A stretch of 64,000 nt of DNA from Blautia_A aquisgranensis. GTDB taxonomy: Bacteria; Bacillota; Clostridia; Lachnospirales; Lachnospiraceae. The notes beneath the pieces were generated by a model. That model was given only the letters and a program-made list of their open reading frames with translations. It was not told the DNA's origin and ran no database searches. A program made the translations under genes and the position numbers. The DNA lies in NCBI RefSeq assembly GCF_040096615.1, contig NZ_JBBMEJ010000004.1:124001-188000 (forward strand), read 5' to 3'. Shown here in pieces: positions 35,055-44,711 of the stretch. The first letter of the stretch is position 1; every line of letters begins with the position of its first letter.

Positions 35055-35890
35055 AATGCGCTCACCAGCTCCTCTGTAGTCAGTATTCCATCCGGAACAT
35101 CCACACCGGATTTTTTCAGTTCATATGCAAGCAGTGTTACCTGCGGTACATCCAGGCCATAGGCCTTCAGGGTATCCACCTGGGAAAAGATTTCCTTCGG
35201 ATTTCCCTGCATCACAACGTTTCCGCTGTCCATCACATAGACACGGTCTGCATGGATCACTTCCTCCATGTAATGTGTGATCAGGATAACGGTCACTTTT
35301 TCCTTGCGGTTCAGCTCCCGCACTGCCTCCAGAACTTCTTTTCTGCCGTTAGGATCCAGCATAGCTGTAGGCTCATCCAGAATGATACATCTTGGCCGCA
35401 TGGCCATAACTCCTGCAATGGCTACCCTCTGCTTCTGTCCGCCGGACAGCTTGTTCGGTGACTGATAGCGGTAGGCTGTCATGCCCACTTTTTCCAGACT
35501 GTCATTGACCCGTTTCCAGATATCATCTGTGGGGATTCCCATGTTTTCCGGACCAAAACCTACGTCCTCTTCCACTACGGTTCCTATGATCTGGTTATCC
35601 GGGTTCTGAAATACCATACCTGCTTTCTGGCGTACCTTCCAGAGCTTGGATTCTCTGGCTGTGTCGATCCCGTCCACCAGCATGGTTCCCTCTGTAGGGA
35701 TCAGAAGCGCATTCATATGCTTTGCCAGTGTGGATTTTCCGGAACCGTTATGGCCCAGAACTGCCACAAATTCCCCCGCTTCAATGTCCAGGTTCACATC
35801 ATTGACTGCACGCTGTGTATCTACAACATTGCCGTCATCGTCATATCTCTGATAGTCAAATCCCAGCTTGAGCGCCTTGATAATTCCCAT
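35039..35890 (-). CDS. ecfA1: Energy-coupling factor ATPase EcfA1
   Basis: A 283-residue ABC ATPase: Walker A GHNGSGKST, Q-loop FQNPDNQIIGT (the EcfA1-type QNPDNQ), signature KLSGGQKQRVAIAG and Walker B CIILDEPTAMLDP. First gene of the ecfA1-A2-T set, 13 bp after ysxC. Powers vitamin uptake at the inner membrane face. Confidence 0.95.
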   Translation of the reverse strand: MGIIKALKLGFDYQRYDDDGNVVDTQRAVNDVNLDIEAGEFVAVLGHNGSGKSTLAKHMNALLIPTEGTMLVDGIDTARESKLWKVRQKAGMVFQNPDNQIIGTVVEEDVGFGPENMGIPTDDIWKRVNDSLEKVGMTAYRYQSPNKLSGGQKQRVAIAGVMAMRPRCIILDEPTAMLDPNGRKEVLEAVRELNRKEKVTVILITHYMEEVIHADRVYVMDSGNVVMQGNPKEIFSQVDTLKAYGLDVPQVTLLAYELKKSGVDVPDGILTTEELVSALCQSN

Positions 35891-35903
35891 TTTTCTGTTC
35901 TCC

Positions 35904-36515
35904 TTAATCCTCTGTAGCTGCCGGCTCCAAAAGCCCGGTCAACTCATCGATCAGTGCCCATATCTCATCTCTTCCCTGCTTCGTCTCCGCGGAAAACGGA
36001 AGGATCTTTCCGTCTTTCGGAAGTCCCAGTCCTGTGCGGATCTCCTTCAGGCTTTTTGCTACCTGGCTTCGTTTCAGCTTATCCAGCTTGGTCGCAATGA
36101 TCACCGGCTCATATCCGTTATGGCAGATCCAGTCATACATCTGCTTGTCATTTGCAGATGGCTTGTGACGGATATCCACCAGAAGAAATACAGCCCTGAG
36201 CTCTTTAGACTTGTGAAGATAGCCCTCGATCATCTTGCCCCATTTTTCTTTTTCCGCTGCGGAAACCTTGGCGTAGCCGTAGCCCGGCAGGTCTACAAGA
36301 TACATTGCTTCGTTGATATTATAAAAATTGATGGTCTGTGTTTTTCCCGGCTGTGCACTGGTACGCGCCAGAGCCTTGCGGTTCATCAGACCATTGATCA
36401 GGGAGGATTTCCCTACATTTGATTTTCCCGCAAAAGCCACCTCCGGTCTTCCTGTGTCCGGGATCTTGCTTGTGATTCCGCATACAATGTCCAGCGATAC
36501 GTTTTTGATTACCAT
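35904..36515 (-). CDS. ysxC: Ribosome biogenesis GTPase YsxC/EngB
   Basis: A 203-residue small GTPase: G1 GKSNVGKSS, G3 DLPGYG, G4 TKLDK and the family motif KTQTINFYN. It assists late assembly of the large ribosomal subunit. It follows lon, the same order as in Bacillus, though a strong hairpin lies between them. The start at 36515 is supported by the upstream GGAGG run. Confidence 0.95.
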   Translation of the reverse strand: MVIKNVSLDIVCGITSKIPDTGRPEVAFAGKSNVGKSSLINGLMNRKALARTSAQPGKTQTINFYNINEAMYLVDLPGYGYAKVSAAEKEKWGKMIEGYLHKSKELRAVFLLVDIRHKPSANDKQMYDWICHNGYEPVIIATKLDKLKRSQVAKSLKEIRTGLGLPKDGKILPFSAETKQGRDEIWALIDELTGLLEPAATED

Positions 36516-36538
36516 TCGTTATTCCTCCCTTTTCTCTC

Positions 36539-36575
36539 AAAAGCCCTGTCCTGATTCCCAGGGCAGGGGCTTTTT
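36539..36575 (-). terminator. Terminator between lon and ysxC
   Basis: AAAAGCCC (36539-36546) pairs with GGGCTTTT (36567-36574), with an inner CTGxCCTG helix; T runs on both sides. It would end most lon transcripts before ysxC. Confidence 0.8.
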
Positions 36576-36584
36576 ATGTTTGAT

Positions 36585-38897
36585 TTATGCAAGAGCTTCA
36601 CTGAGAACTTCCTTCATGTTTTCAACAAACTGAATGTTCAGTCCCTGAATGATCTCTTTATCCATCTCCTCGATATCCGGACGGTTCTTCGCCGGAACAA
36701 GGACTTCTTTTATTCTTGCATATTTGGCTGCAAGAAGCTTCTCTTTCAGTCCGCCGATTGGAAGCACACGGCCTCTTAAGGTGATCTCACCGGTCATGGC
36801 AAGATCCGCACGTACCGGTTTCTCAATGATCGCGGAAAGCATGGCTGTTGCCATGGTGATACCCGCAGACGGGCCATCCTTCGGAACAGCCCCCTCCGGA
36901 ATATGTACGTGGATATCATTTTTCTGAAAAAATTCCGGCTTGATATCATACTGATCTGCAACAGAACGGATATAGCTGATACCTGCCTGTGCGGATTCTT
37001 TCATCACATCTCCCAGCTGTCCGGTGAGAAGCAGCTCGCCTTTTCCCGGCATGATATTGACCTCGATCTGAAGAGTGTCTCCACCCACCTGGGTCCAGGC
37101 AAGGCCACGGGCGATTCCGATTTCATCCTTCTCATTGGCCATGAGATAATCATATCTCTCCTTGCCGAGGAATTTTGAGATATTTCTGGATGTGACTACG
37201 ACTTTATCCTTGCCGTCCTCCATGATCGCACGTGCTGTCTTGCGGCAAATGCGGCCGATATTTCTCTCAAGGGAACGGACACCTGCTTCTTTGGTGTAGC
37301 TGTTGATCAGCTTGCCAAGTGCTGCCGGCTGGATCACCAGTTTTCCTTCCGGAATTCCGTTGATCTCCATCTGTTTCGGAATCAGATGCTCTCTTGCAAT
37401 ATGCTCTTTCTCATTCTCGGTATATCCCGGAATCTCCATCAGCTCCATACGGTCCAGAAGTGGTCTCGGAATTCCCTGCACATCATTGGCTGTTGCAATA
37501 AACAGCACCTCGGAGAGATCCTGTGGAATCTCTACATAATGATCATTGAACTTACTGTTCTGCTCCGGATCCAGCACCTCAAGAAGAGCTGCGGAGGTAT
37601 CTCCCTTATAGTCACTGCTTGTCTTGTCGATCTCATCAAGAAGCATCAGCGGATTGCTGACACCGGCTTCCTTCAGAGCTACGGTGATCCTTCCCGGCAT
37701 GGCGCCGACGTAAGTCTTTCTATGGCCGCGGATCTCCGCCTCATCGCGGACACCGCCAAGGCAAATCCGAACGTATTTCTTATTCATAGCCTCTGCCACA
37801 GAACGGGCAATGGAAGTCTTTCCTGTTCCCGGAGGGCCTACCAGACAGAGAATCGGGCTCTTGCCCTTGTGGGTAAGCTTACGTACAGCAAGGAACTCCA
37901 TGATACGCTCTTTTACGTCTTTCAGTCCGTAATGACCTTCCTCGAGAACCTTCCATGCATTCTCAAGATCCTCGGAATCCTCGGATTTCTTATTCCACGG
38001 AAGTGAAAGAACCGTCTCCAGATAGCCTCTCTGAACGGTTGCTTCCGCCGCACTGGCTGCCATTCCTTTAAAACGGCTGATCTCCTTGGAAATCTTTTCT
38101 TTCACATCATCAGAAGCGTCCAGTTTTTTCAGTTGTTTTTTGAATTCCTCAATATCATCTGCTGTGTTATCCTCACCCAGTTCCTCTCGGATCGTCTTCA
38201 GCTGTTCACGGAGAATATATTCTTTCTGGTTTCTATCAATATGAGATTTCACCTTTCTCTGAAGATCTTTCGTGATATGGATCACTTCGATTTCACTGCC
38301 GAGAAGCGCGCCCAGAATCTCATAACGGTCATTCAAAGAAACTGCTTCCAGAAGCTTCTGCTTATTCTGGTAGGACATCGGAAGATTTACGGCAATCTGG
38401 TCGATCGTCTCACGGACATCCTCAATCATCAGGATCTGATTAACCAGATCTTTACTAATCTTGCCGCTTTCTCTGCAATATCTCTGAAAAAGTTCCCGGA
38501 TACTTCGAAGCATGGCATCTTTCACAGGCTCCGGATAATTTTCTTCCTCAGCTGTAACGCTCTCACACTCTGCCCTCAGATAAGGTTCCTCCTGCTCCAG
38601 GCTTAAGATCTCTGCACGATCCAGTCCTTCTACCAGAACCCGGTAAAGATCCTGTGGAAGTTTCACGACCTGCTTGATATAGGCAATGGTTCCTACCTGA
38701 TACAGATCTTCAAGCTCCGGATTCTCAACCTCCGGATCCTTCTGCGTCAGCAGAAAAATTTTCTGGTCATGGAGCATGGCTGCCTCCACGGCCCGGATCG
38801 ATTTCTCTCTGCTTACATCAAAGTGTACGATCATCTCCGGAAGGACGGTTGTCCCACGGAGAGCGATCATTGGCAATATATTGACCTGATTTGTCAT
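36585..38897 (-). CDS. lon: ATP-dependent protease Lon
   Basis: A 770-residue LonA: N-terminal substrate-binding domain (about 1-200) and coiled coil, AAA+ module with Walker A GPPGTGKTS and Walker B MLLDEIDK, and the C-terminal protease domain with the Ser-Lys dyad (serine in KDGPSAGITMA, lysine in GGLKEKLLAA). It degrades damaged and regulatory proteins in the cytosol. It is 17 bp after clpX, in a block of protein quality-control genes. Confidence 0.97.
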   Translation of the reverse strand: MTNQVNILPMIALRGTTVLPEMIVHFDVSREKSIRAVEAAMLHDQKIFLLTQKDPEVENPELEDLYQVGTIAYIKQVVKLPQDLYRVLVEGLDRAEILSLEQEEPYLRAECESVTAEEENYPEPVKDAMLRSIRELFQRYCRESGKISKDLVNQILMIEDVRETIDQIAVNLPMSYQNKQKLLEAVSLNDRYEILGALLGSEIEVIHITKDLQRKVKSHIDRNQKEYILREQLKTIREELGEDNTADDIEEFKKQLKKLDASDDVKEKISKEISRFKGMAASAAEATVQRGYLETVLSLPWNKKSEDSEDLENAWKVLEEGHYGLKDVKERIMEFLAVRKLTHKGKSPILCLVGPPGTGKTSIARSVAEAMNKKYVRICLGGVRDEAEIRGHRKTYVGAMPGRITVALKEAGVSNPLMLLDEIDKTSSDYKGDTSAALLEVLDPEQNSKFNDHYVEIPQDLSEVLFIATANDVQGIPRPLLDRMELMEIPGYTENEKEHIAREHLIPKQMEINGIPEGKLVIQPAALGKLINSYTKEAGVRSLERNIGRICRKTARAIMEDGKDKVVVTSRNISKFLGKERYDYLMANEKDEIGIARGLAWTQVGGDTLQIEVNIMPGKGELLLTGQLGDVMKESAQAGISYIRSVADQYDIKPEFFQKNDIHVHIPEGAVPKDGPSAGITMATAMLSAIIEKPVRADLAMTGEITLRGRVLPIGGLKEKLLAAKYARIKEVLVPAKNRPDIEEMDKEIIQGLNIQFVENMKEVLSEALA

Positions 38898-38914
38898 TTA
38901 TGTCATTCCCTTCA

Positions 38915-40228
38915 TCAAGCTGTTTCCGGCTTGCCTTTCTTTCTTGAACGGGATGTTCTGTGCCCTGCCTTCTTCGCAGGAGCCGGGGCCTCCCCGTGGA
39001 TGATCTCCGGTTCGCCGGTTCCCTCCACTGCCTCTTTTGTGATAATACACTTACGGATCGTATCATCAGACGGTGTCTTGTACATCAGATCCATCAGCGT
39101 ATGCTCCATGATGGAACGAAGTCCTCTGGCGCCGGTCTTTCTCTCAAGCGATTTCCGTGCAACGGTTTCAAGTGCCTCATCCTTAAACTCAAGCTCTACG
39201 CCATCCAGCTCAAAAAGCTTATCGTACTGCTTGGTAAGGGAGTTTTTAGGCTCCTTTAAGATACGGATCAGTGCATTCTCATCCAGTGAATCCAGTGTTA
39301 CAACAACCGGAACTCGTCCGATAAACTCCGGAATCAGACCAAACTTGATAAAGTCTTCCGGCATTACTTCCTTGAGAACTTCACCTACGTTGCGCTCTTC
39401 CTTCTCGGAAACTTCTGCGCCAAAGCCAATAGACTTGGTATCCTGTCTGGACTCGATAATCTTCTCAAGTCCGTCAAAAGCTCCACCACAGATGAACAGA
39501 ATGTTGGTGGTATCGATCTGGATAAATTCCTGATGCGGATGCTTTCTGCCTCCCTGCGGAGGCACACTTGCAACGGTTCCCTCAAGAATCTTAAGAAGTG
39601 CCTGCTGTACGCCTTCGCCGGACACATCTCTTGTAATAGAAGTGTTTTCTGATTTTCTTGTGATCTTGTCGATCTCATCGATATAGATGATTCCGTACTG
39701 TGCACGTTCAATATCATAATCTGCTGCCTGGATGATCTTCAGAAGAATATTTTCAACATCCTCGCCTACATAGCCTGCCTCTGTGAGAGTTGTGGCATCT
39801 GCGATGGCAAAAGGAACATTCAGAAGTCTTGCCAGGGTCTGTGCAAGAAGTGTTTTACCGGAACCGGTCGGGCCAAGCATCAGAATATTACTCTTCTGCA
39901 GCTCAACATCCAGATTTCTGGAAGCAAGAATTCTCTTGTAATGATTGTAAACAGCTACGGAAAGAGCCTTCTTGGCATCGTCCTGTCCAATAACATATTC
40001 GTCCAGAATGCTGTGGATCTCTTCCGGTTTCAGAAGATTGATTCCTGTTCCGTAATCATCTTCGCGGTCATACATGCTGAACTCTTCTTCCATGATCTCG
40101 GAACAGATACCGATACATTCATCACAAATATATGCTCCATCCGGACCTGCGATCAGCTTACGTACCTGATCTTCGGTCTTATGGCAAAAGGAGCATCTTA
40201 CCTTTCCTTCTCTTACTTTATCTGCCAT
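38915..40228 (-). CDS. clpX: ClpX, ATP-binding subunit of the Clp protease
   Basis: A 437-residue protein. The N-terminal zinc-binding domain has four cysteines (CSFC...CDEC, about residues 11-38); the AAA+ core has Walker A GPTGSGKT, Walker B IIYIDEIDK and the ClpP-docking IGF loop (SIGFGAE). C-terminal sensor 2 RGLRSIME. The start at 40228 gives the standard MADKVREGK-like N-terminus; a longer frame upstream lacks support. It unfolds substrates for ClpP, encoded just upstream. Confidence 0.97.
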   Translation of the reverse strand: MADKVREGKVRCSFCHKTEDQVRKLIAGPDGAYICDECIGICSEIMEEEFSMYDREDDYGTGINLLKPEEIHSILDEYVIGQDDAKKALSVAVYNHYKRILASRNLDVELQKSNILMLGPTGSGKTLLAQTLARLLNVPFAIADATTLTEAGYVGEDVENILLKIIQAADYDIERAQYGIIYIDEIDKITRKSENTSITRDVSGEGVQQALLKILEGTVASVPPQGGRKHPHQEFIQIDTTNILFICGGAFDGLEKIIESRQDTKSIGFGAEVSEKEERNVGEVLKEVMPEDFIKFGLIPEFIGRVPVVVTLDSLDENALIRILKEPKNSLTKQYDKLFELDGVELEFKDEALETVARKSLERKTGARGLRSIMEHTLMDLMYKTPSDDTIRKCIITKEAVEGTGEPEIIHGEAPAPAKKAGHRTSRSRKKGKPETA

Positions 40229-40301
40229 ATGATTTTGTTTCCTTTCTAAGCGTAAATGTCCGCCTCCCGCAGACATTTAAAATTTCTTTTTAAAGCAAGA
40301 T

Positions 40302-40333
40302 AAGACTCCTGTGTTTTTACAGGAGTCTTTTCT
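40302..40333 (-). terminator. Hairpin between clpP and clpX
   Basis: An 11-bp perfect inverted repeat (40302-40312, 40319-40329) with a 6-nt loop. The plus side is followed by TTCTTA; the minus side has few Ts, so on the clp strand it may attenuate or stabilise rather than end the transcript. Confidence 0.6.
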
Positions 40334-40339
40334 TACGCA

Positions 40340-40921
40340 TTATTTGTGGATCACAACACCATCGATAAGCCCATATGCCTTAGCTTCTTCAGCTGTCATA
40401 TAGTTGTCACGGTCAGTATCCCGCTCCACAATCTCAAGAGGCTGTCCGGTATTCATGGAAAGAATCTCGTTCAGCTTCTTTTTAGTTTTTGCGATCTGGT
40501 CAGCTACAATCTGGATCTCAGTAGCCTGCCCCTGTGCACCGCCTGACGGCTGGTGAATCATGATCGTTGAATTCGGAAGTGCGTATCTTTTGCCTTTGGC
40601 ACCGGAGGACAGGAGGAAAGCTCCCATGCTGGCTGCCATTCCAAGGCAGATAGTAGATACATCACACTTGATATACTGCATTGTATCATAGATTGCCATT
40701 CCGGCAGTTACAGAACCGCCCGGGCTGTTGATATAAAGCTGGATATCCTTGGACGGATCTTCAGCTTCCAGGAAGAGAAGCTGCGCAACGATCAGATTAG
40801 CACTGACATCGTTTACCTCTTCTCCAAGGAAAATGATTCGGTCCTTAAGAAGTCTTGAATAGATATCGTAACTTCTTTCTCCTCTGCTGGTCTGCTCAAT
40901 GACGTAAGGTACTAAACTCAT
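40340..40921 (-). CDS. clpP: ClpP, proteolytic subunit of the Clp protease
   Basis: A 193-residue serine protease with an intact triad: serine in GMAASMGAF, histidine in MIHQPSGG and an aspartate in ERDTDRDN. The N-terminus MSLVPYVIEQTSRGER is typical. The start at 40921 is set by GGAGGG 5 nt upstream, which overlaps an earlier in-frame ATG. Fourteen subunits form the chamber that ClpX feeds. It follows tig by 24 bp. Confidence 0.97.
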   Translation of the reverse strand: MSLVPYVIEQTSRGERSYDIYSRLLKDRIIFLGEEVNDVSANLIVAQLLFLEAEDPSKDIQLYINSPGGSVTAGMAIYDTMQYIKCDVSTICLGMAASMGAFLLSSGAKGKRYALPNSTIMIHQPSGGAQGQATEIQIVADQIAKTKKKLNEILSMNTGQPLEIVERDTDRDNYMTAEEAKAYGLIDGVVIHK

Positions 40922-40945
40922 TTTGCCCTCCATTTCCGAGGTTTA

Positions 40946-42232
40946 TTATGCCTCTACAGCTGCATCGGCAACTAATGTAACAGCTTTCTGAACAGCCATA
41001 TCTTTCTTCATCTGCTCCATCTCGTTCTCACCGATGAGATCTTTTAATTTGTCTGCTTCCATCTTGTACATCTCTGCCATCTTGGAGATCTCTTCGTTAA
41101 CCTCTTCCTCTGTTGGCTGGATGTTCTCTACCTCAGCGATCTTCTCAAGAACCAGTCTTGTCTGGATTCTCTTAAGAGCCTGTGGCTTCATGTCTTCCAT
41201 CATCTTCTCAACGCTCTGGCCTGTGAACTGGAAGTACTGCTCCATGGAAAGACCCTGGGACTGCATTCTTCTTGCAAAGTCATCAAGCATCTGGCGTGTC
41301 TGTGTCTCGATCATTGCTTCCGGAATATCCATCTGGGCATTCTCGATCACTTTATCTACTGCTGCGTCTTCTTTAGCACGACGAGCCTCTTCTGCTTTTC
41401 TCTCTACGAGGTTCTTCTTAACATCCTCTTTGTACTCAGCAAGTGTATCAAACTCAGATACATCTTTAGCGAAATCGTCGTCAAGCTCCGGAAGCTCTTT
41501 TGCTTCGATCTTCTTAACGTCGCACTGGAATACTGCTTCTTTACCAGCGAGCTCTTTTGCCTGGTACTCTTCCGGGAATGTAACCTTAACCTCTACGTGG
41601 TCACCTGTCTTAGCACCCACAAGCTGCTCCTCGAATCCCGGGATGAATGTGTTGGAACCAAGTGTCAGCGGATAATCTGTTCCTTTACCGCCCTCGAATG
41701 CCTCTCCGTCTACGAAGCCCTCGAAGTCGATTGTTGCTGTATCGCCGTTCTCAGCTGCGCGATCCTCAACTGTGATAGTTCTGGAGTTCTTCTCCTGCTC
41801 TTTCTTAAGCTCTGCCTCAACTTCCTCGTCTGTTACCTCTGTCTCAGACTTCGGAACCTCAAGTCCTTTATAGTCGCCAAGAGTTACCTCTGGTTTGGTA
41901 GCTACTTCTGCTGTAAAGATAAATGGTTTGCCAGGCTCAACCTGTGTTACATCGATCTTAGGCTGGGAAACGATCTCAAGGTCACATTCAGCAAGTGCTT
42001 TGCTGTAATGCTCAGGGATCAGAGCGTTAGCTGCATCTTCAAGGAATACTCCCTTACCGTACATCTGCTCGATCATCTTTCTAGGAGCTTTTCCTTTACG
42101 GAATCCCGGAATGGAAATTCTGCCTTTTGCTTTCTGATATGCGTTCTGCATTGCCTTGTCAAGATCCTCGGCGGAAACCTCGATTGTAAGTTTCGCCATG
42201 TTTTTCTCCATTTTCTCCACCTGTAAACTCAT
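40946..42232 (-). CDS. tig: Trigger factor
   Basis: A 428-residue ribosome-associated chaperone and prolyl isomerase. The N-terminal ribosome-binding loop is in the region PGFRKGKAPR (GFRxGKxP signature, residues 43-52), the middle FKBP-like domain carries GDTATIDFEGFVDG, and the rest is the helical chaperone domain. It leads the tig-clpP-clpX-lon block and binds nascent chains at the exit tunnel. Confidence 0.97.
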   Translation of the reverse strand: MSLQVEKMEKNMAKLTIEVSAEDLDKAMQNAYQKAKGRISIPGFRKGKAPRKMIEQMYGKGVFLEDAANALIPEHYSKALAECDLEIVSQPKIDVTQVEPGKPFIFTAEVATKPEVTLGDYKGLEVPKSETEVTDEEVEAELKKEQEKNSRTITVEDRAAENGDTATIDFEGFVDGEAFEGGKGTDYPLTLGSNTFIPGFEEQLVGAKTGDHVEVKVTFPEEYQAKELAGKEAVFQCDVKKIEAKELPELDDDFAKDVSEFDTLAEYKEDVKKNLVERKAEEARRAKEDAAVDKVIENAQMDIPEAMIETQTRQMLDDFARRMQSQGLSMEQYFQFTGQSVEKMMEDMKPQALKRIQTRLVLEKIAEVENIQPTEEEVNEEISKMAEMYKMEADKLKDLIGENEMEQMKKDMAVQKAVTLVADAAVEA

Positions 42233-42319
42233 GTTTCTTGTTCCTCCTTAATTATATCGAGTTAAATACCTTATATAATAGTTAATACTCGCATTTTATA
42301 TATTTACAGTCATTTCTGT

Positions 42320-42328
42320 AGTATAGCA
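42320..42328 (-). promoter_or_regulatory. Extended -10 promoter of the tig-clp block
   Basis: Minus-strand TGCTATACT (TATACT at 42325-42320) lies ~90 bp upstream of tig with no strong -35. The leader is AT-rich. Confidence 0.5.
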
Positions 42329-42458
42329 TAACCACTGTAAAAACGCCAGTATTTTTTTCGGGTTATGTAGCCGGAAAGCCTTTCTTTTTCGTAAAACTCT
42401 CCAATCTCCGTCCTGTATCTTCCATCTTATCCTTAAAAGGTTACGCTTAAGCTTCTTT

Positions 42459-43022
42459 TTAATAAAAAATCTCTGTGGAATATACGATCTCTTCCGCGAT
42501 TTTCTCTGCCTTCGCTCTTCCTTCCAGCTGACGGATCAGGGAAAGACTGAAATCAATAGCTGTTCCGAGTCCTCTGCTTGTAGTCACATTTCCATCCACG
42601 ACTACCGGCTCCAGAGAGGTTTTTGCGCTGGTAAGCTGTTCCATTACAGACGGATAGGAAGTGGCATTTCTGCCCTTTAAAAAGCCCAGTCTCTCAAAAA
42701 CACCCGGTGCCGCACAGATTGCAGCCACCTTGCCGCCCTTCCTGTAAAAATCGCCGAGAAGGTCTGTAAGCGGCTTATATTCCTCCAGATATCTGGTTCC
42801 TGGCATTCCTCCCGGAATCACCAGCATATCCGCATCAGAAAAATCACACTCGCCAAAAACAGCGTCTGTAAGAAGATTGATTCCATGAGAAGTCCGAATC
42901 TCTTTTGTCTCTTTTATAGATACAGTCTGAATATCAATACCGGCTCTACGCATCAGATCTACCACCGTCAGACCTTCAATATCTTCAAAACCATCTGCGA
43001 AAAAAATATATACTTTGCTCAT
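42459..43022 (-). CDS. DJ-1/PfpI family protein
   Basis: A 187-residue protein of the DJ-1/ThiJ superfamily: MSKVYIFFADGFEDIEG opening with the conserved acidic residue, and the nucleophile-elbow cysteine in AAICAAPGVF (near residue 105). Relatives act as glyoxalase III or protein deglycases, or protect from oxidative stress; activity here is inferred. It stands alone, divergent from the CYTH gene. Confidence 0.88.
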   Translation of the reverse strand: MSKVYIFFADGFEDIEGLTVVDLMRRAGIDIQTVSIKETKEIRTSHGINLLTDAVFGECDFSDADMLVIPGGMPGTRYLEEYKPLTDLLGDFYRKGGKVAAICAAPGVFERLGFLKGRNATSYPSVMEQLTSAKTSLEPVVVDGNVTTSRGLGTAIDFSLSLIRQLEGRAKAEKIAEEIVYSTEIFY

Positions 43023-43140
43023 AATATTTCCCGTCCTTTCATTACGTGTATCTCCGGTTCATGCCGGCATCTTTTTTCCTTTTCATAATGCTTTTTTCTG
43101 CCCGAAATGTCAAGGAAAATGCGGTAAAAAAGCTCCGGCG

Positions 43141-43169
43141 TTGCAAATCTGTTCTTTTTCGTGTAAACT
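43141..43169 (+). promoter_or_regulatory. Promoter of the CYTH gene
   Basis: TTGCAA (43141-43146), 17-bp spacer, TAAACT (43164-43169), 37 bp before the ATG with AGGAGG between. Confidence 0.65.
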
Positions 43170-43205
43170 GGACTCAGCAAATTTCAGACAGGAGGTATCT
43201 TTTTC

Positions 43206-43658
43206 ATGGAAATCGAACGAAAATTTCTGATCCCGAAAGAAAATCTTCCGGATGATCTGGCTCCCTATCCCTGTCACAGAATCGAACAGGGATACTTATG
43301 CACCTCGCCGGTCGTCCGCATCCGCAGACAGGACGATGATTATTTTCTCACTTATAAATCCAAAGGGCTGATGGCCCGTGAAGAATACAATCTTCCTCTC
43401 ACCTCCGAGGCATATGAACATCTGAAACCTAAGGCCGATGGGATTCTTATTACAAAAGACCGCTACGTGATTCCGGAAAAAGACGGACTTTTCATTGAGC
43501 TGGATGTTTTTCATGGCAAATACGAGGGGGTTCTTCTTGCAGAGGTAGAATTTCCTACAGAGGAAGCTGCCAATGCCTACACGGCTCCGGAATGGTTCGG
43601 AGAAGATGTAACTTATTCTACAAAATATCATAACAGCACTATGAGCCAGGGATGGTAA
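43206..43658 (+). CDS. CYTH domain protein (triphosphate tunnel family)
   Basis: A 150-residue protein that opens MEIERKFLIP, carrying the ExExK signature of CYTH domains, followed by the alternating basic and acidic strands (VRIRRQDDDYFLTYKSKG; IELDVFHGKYEGVLLAEVEF) that line the triphosphate tunnel. Bacterial members hydrolyse inorganic triphosphate or act as adenylate cyclases; short members like this one are usually triphosphatases. Preceded by a clear promoter and AGGAGG site. First of the few plus-strand genes before 53 kb. Confidence 0.88.
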   Translation: MEIERKFLIPKENLPDDLAPYPCHRIEQGYLCTSPVVRIRRQDDDYFLTYKSKGLMAREEYNLPLTSEAYEHLKPKADGILITKDRYVIPEKDGLFIELDVFHGKYEGVLLAEVEFPTEEAANAYTAPEWFGEDVTYSTKYHNSTMSQGW

Positions 43659-43731
43659 TAAATCTCAAAAAGTCATATAAGCCAACATTTCGCAATAAAA
43701 CTAGGGAATTTCCCTGACGGAAAATCAGCTC

Positions 43732-43759
43732 TTGTATTTCTTATTTCCAGTGCTATAAT
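43732..43759 (+). promoter_or_regulatory. Promoter of tRNA-Gly
   Basis: TTGTAT (43732-43737), 16-bp spacer, TATAAT (43754-43759), ending 11 bp before the tRNA. Confidence 0.7.
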
Positions 43760-43770
43760 TGGGATTGCAG

Positions 43771-43841
43771 GCAGATATAGTTCATCGGTAGAACATCAGC
43801 TTCCCAAGCTGAGGAGGCGGGTTCGACTCCCGTTATCTGCT
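43771..43841 (+). tRNA. tRNA-Gly (anticodon CCC)
   Basis: Acceptor arms GCAGATA and TATCTGC pair perfectly; the anticodon loop TTCCCAA within TCAGC/GCTGA gives anticodon CCC; the T arm is GCGGGTTCGACTCCCGT. Discriminator T at 43841; CCA not encoded. Has its own promoter; proC follows downstream past a terminator. Confidence 0.95.
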
Positions 43842-43856
43842 TTCATTGCCAAGGGA

Positions 43857-43885
43857 GGCACGCTTTTGGGAGCGTGTCTTTTTTT
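43857..43885 (+). terminator. Terminator after tRNA-Gly
   Basis: GGCACGCT (43857-43864) pairs with AGCGTGTC (43871-43878), followed by seven Ts. It lies between the tRNA and proC, so proC may depend partly on read-through. Confidence 0.85.
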
Positions 43886-43916
43886 ATAAAACATAATTTC
43901 AAGGAGGATTTTTATT

Positions 43917-44711
43917 ATGAAGATCGGTTTTATCGGATGTGGAAATATGGGCTCTGCAATGATCGGCGGTATTCTCCGACAGGGGATTTTTTCAAAAGAT
44001 GAGATCATTGTTTCCAACCTTACAGAAGAAGGCAGAGAACGCAGCAAAAAAAATCTCGGTGTTGTCACCACTCCGGATAACAACGAGGTGGTCAGATCTG
44101 CAAAAACTATTGTACTTGCAGTAAAACCCCAGTTCTACGAGGAAGTCTTAGATGAAGTCCACAACAGCCTCACAGCAGATCACACTATCATTGGAATTGC
44201 CCCGGGCAAGACCCTTGCATGGCTGGAAGAAAAAGCCGGCCTTCCTCTGAAAGTTGTCCGTTTCATGCCAAATACTCCCGCACAGGTTGGTGAAGGCATG
44301 ACTGCTGTATGCGCCAACGAGCGCGTTTCCAAAGAAGGACTCGATGAAATTCTTAAAATCACAGACAGCTTCGGATGCACAGAAGTGATACCCGAACGTC
44401 TTATGGATGCTGCAGGTGCTGTAGGCGGCTGTGCACCGGCTTATGTATTTATGTTCATCGAAGCTATGGCAGATGCCGCCGTAAGTCAGGGAATGCCCCG
44501 TAAACAGGCTTACAAATTCGCTTCCCAGACAGTACTTGGCAGTGCAAAGATGGTTCTTGAAACAGGCAGACATCCCGGCGATCTGAAAGACATGGTCTGC
44601 TCCCCTGCCGGAACTACCATCGAAGGTGTACGCACACTGGAGAAAAACGGTTTCCGCAGTGCTGTATTTGAAGCTCTGACTGCTGCCGCTGAGAAGGGCA
44701 AAAAATTATAA
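43917..44711 (+). CDS. proC: Pyrroline-5-carboxylate reductase
   Basis: A 264-residue enzyme catalysing the last step of proline synthesis, reduction of pyrroline-5-carboxylate with NAD(P)H. The N-terminal Rossmann motif is GFIGCGNMGSAMIGG; the C-terminal dimerisation domain has the conserved LKDMVCSPAGTTIEGVRTLE segment (about 220-240). AGGAGG precedes the ATG. No other proline genes are nearby. Confidence 0.95.
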   Translation: MKIGFIGCGNMGSAMIGGILRQGIFSKDEIIVSNLTEEGRERSKKNLGVVTTPDNNEVVRSAKTIVLAVKPQFYEEVLDEVHNSLTADHTIIGIAPGKTLAWLEEKAGLPLKVVRFMPNTPAQVGEGMTAVCANERVSKEGLDEILKITDSFGCTEVIPERLMDAAGAVGGCAPAYVFMFIEAMADAAVSQGMPRKQAYKFASQTVLGSAKMVLETGRHPGDLKDMVCSPAGTTIEGVRTLEKNGFRSAVFEALTAAAEKGKKL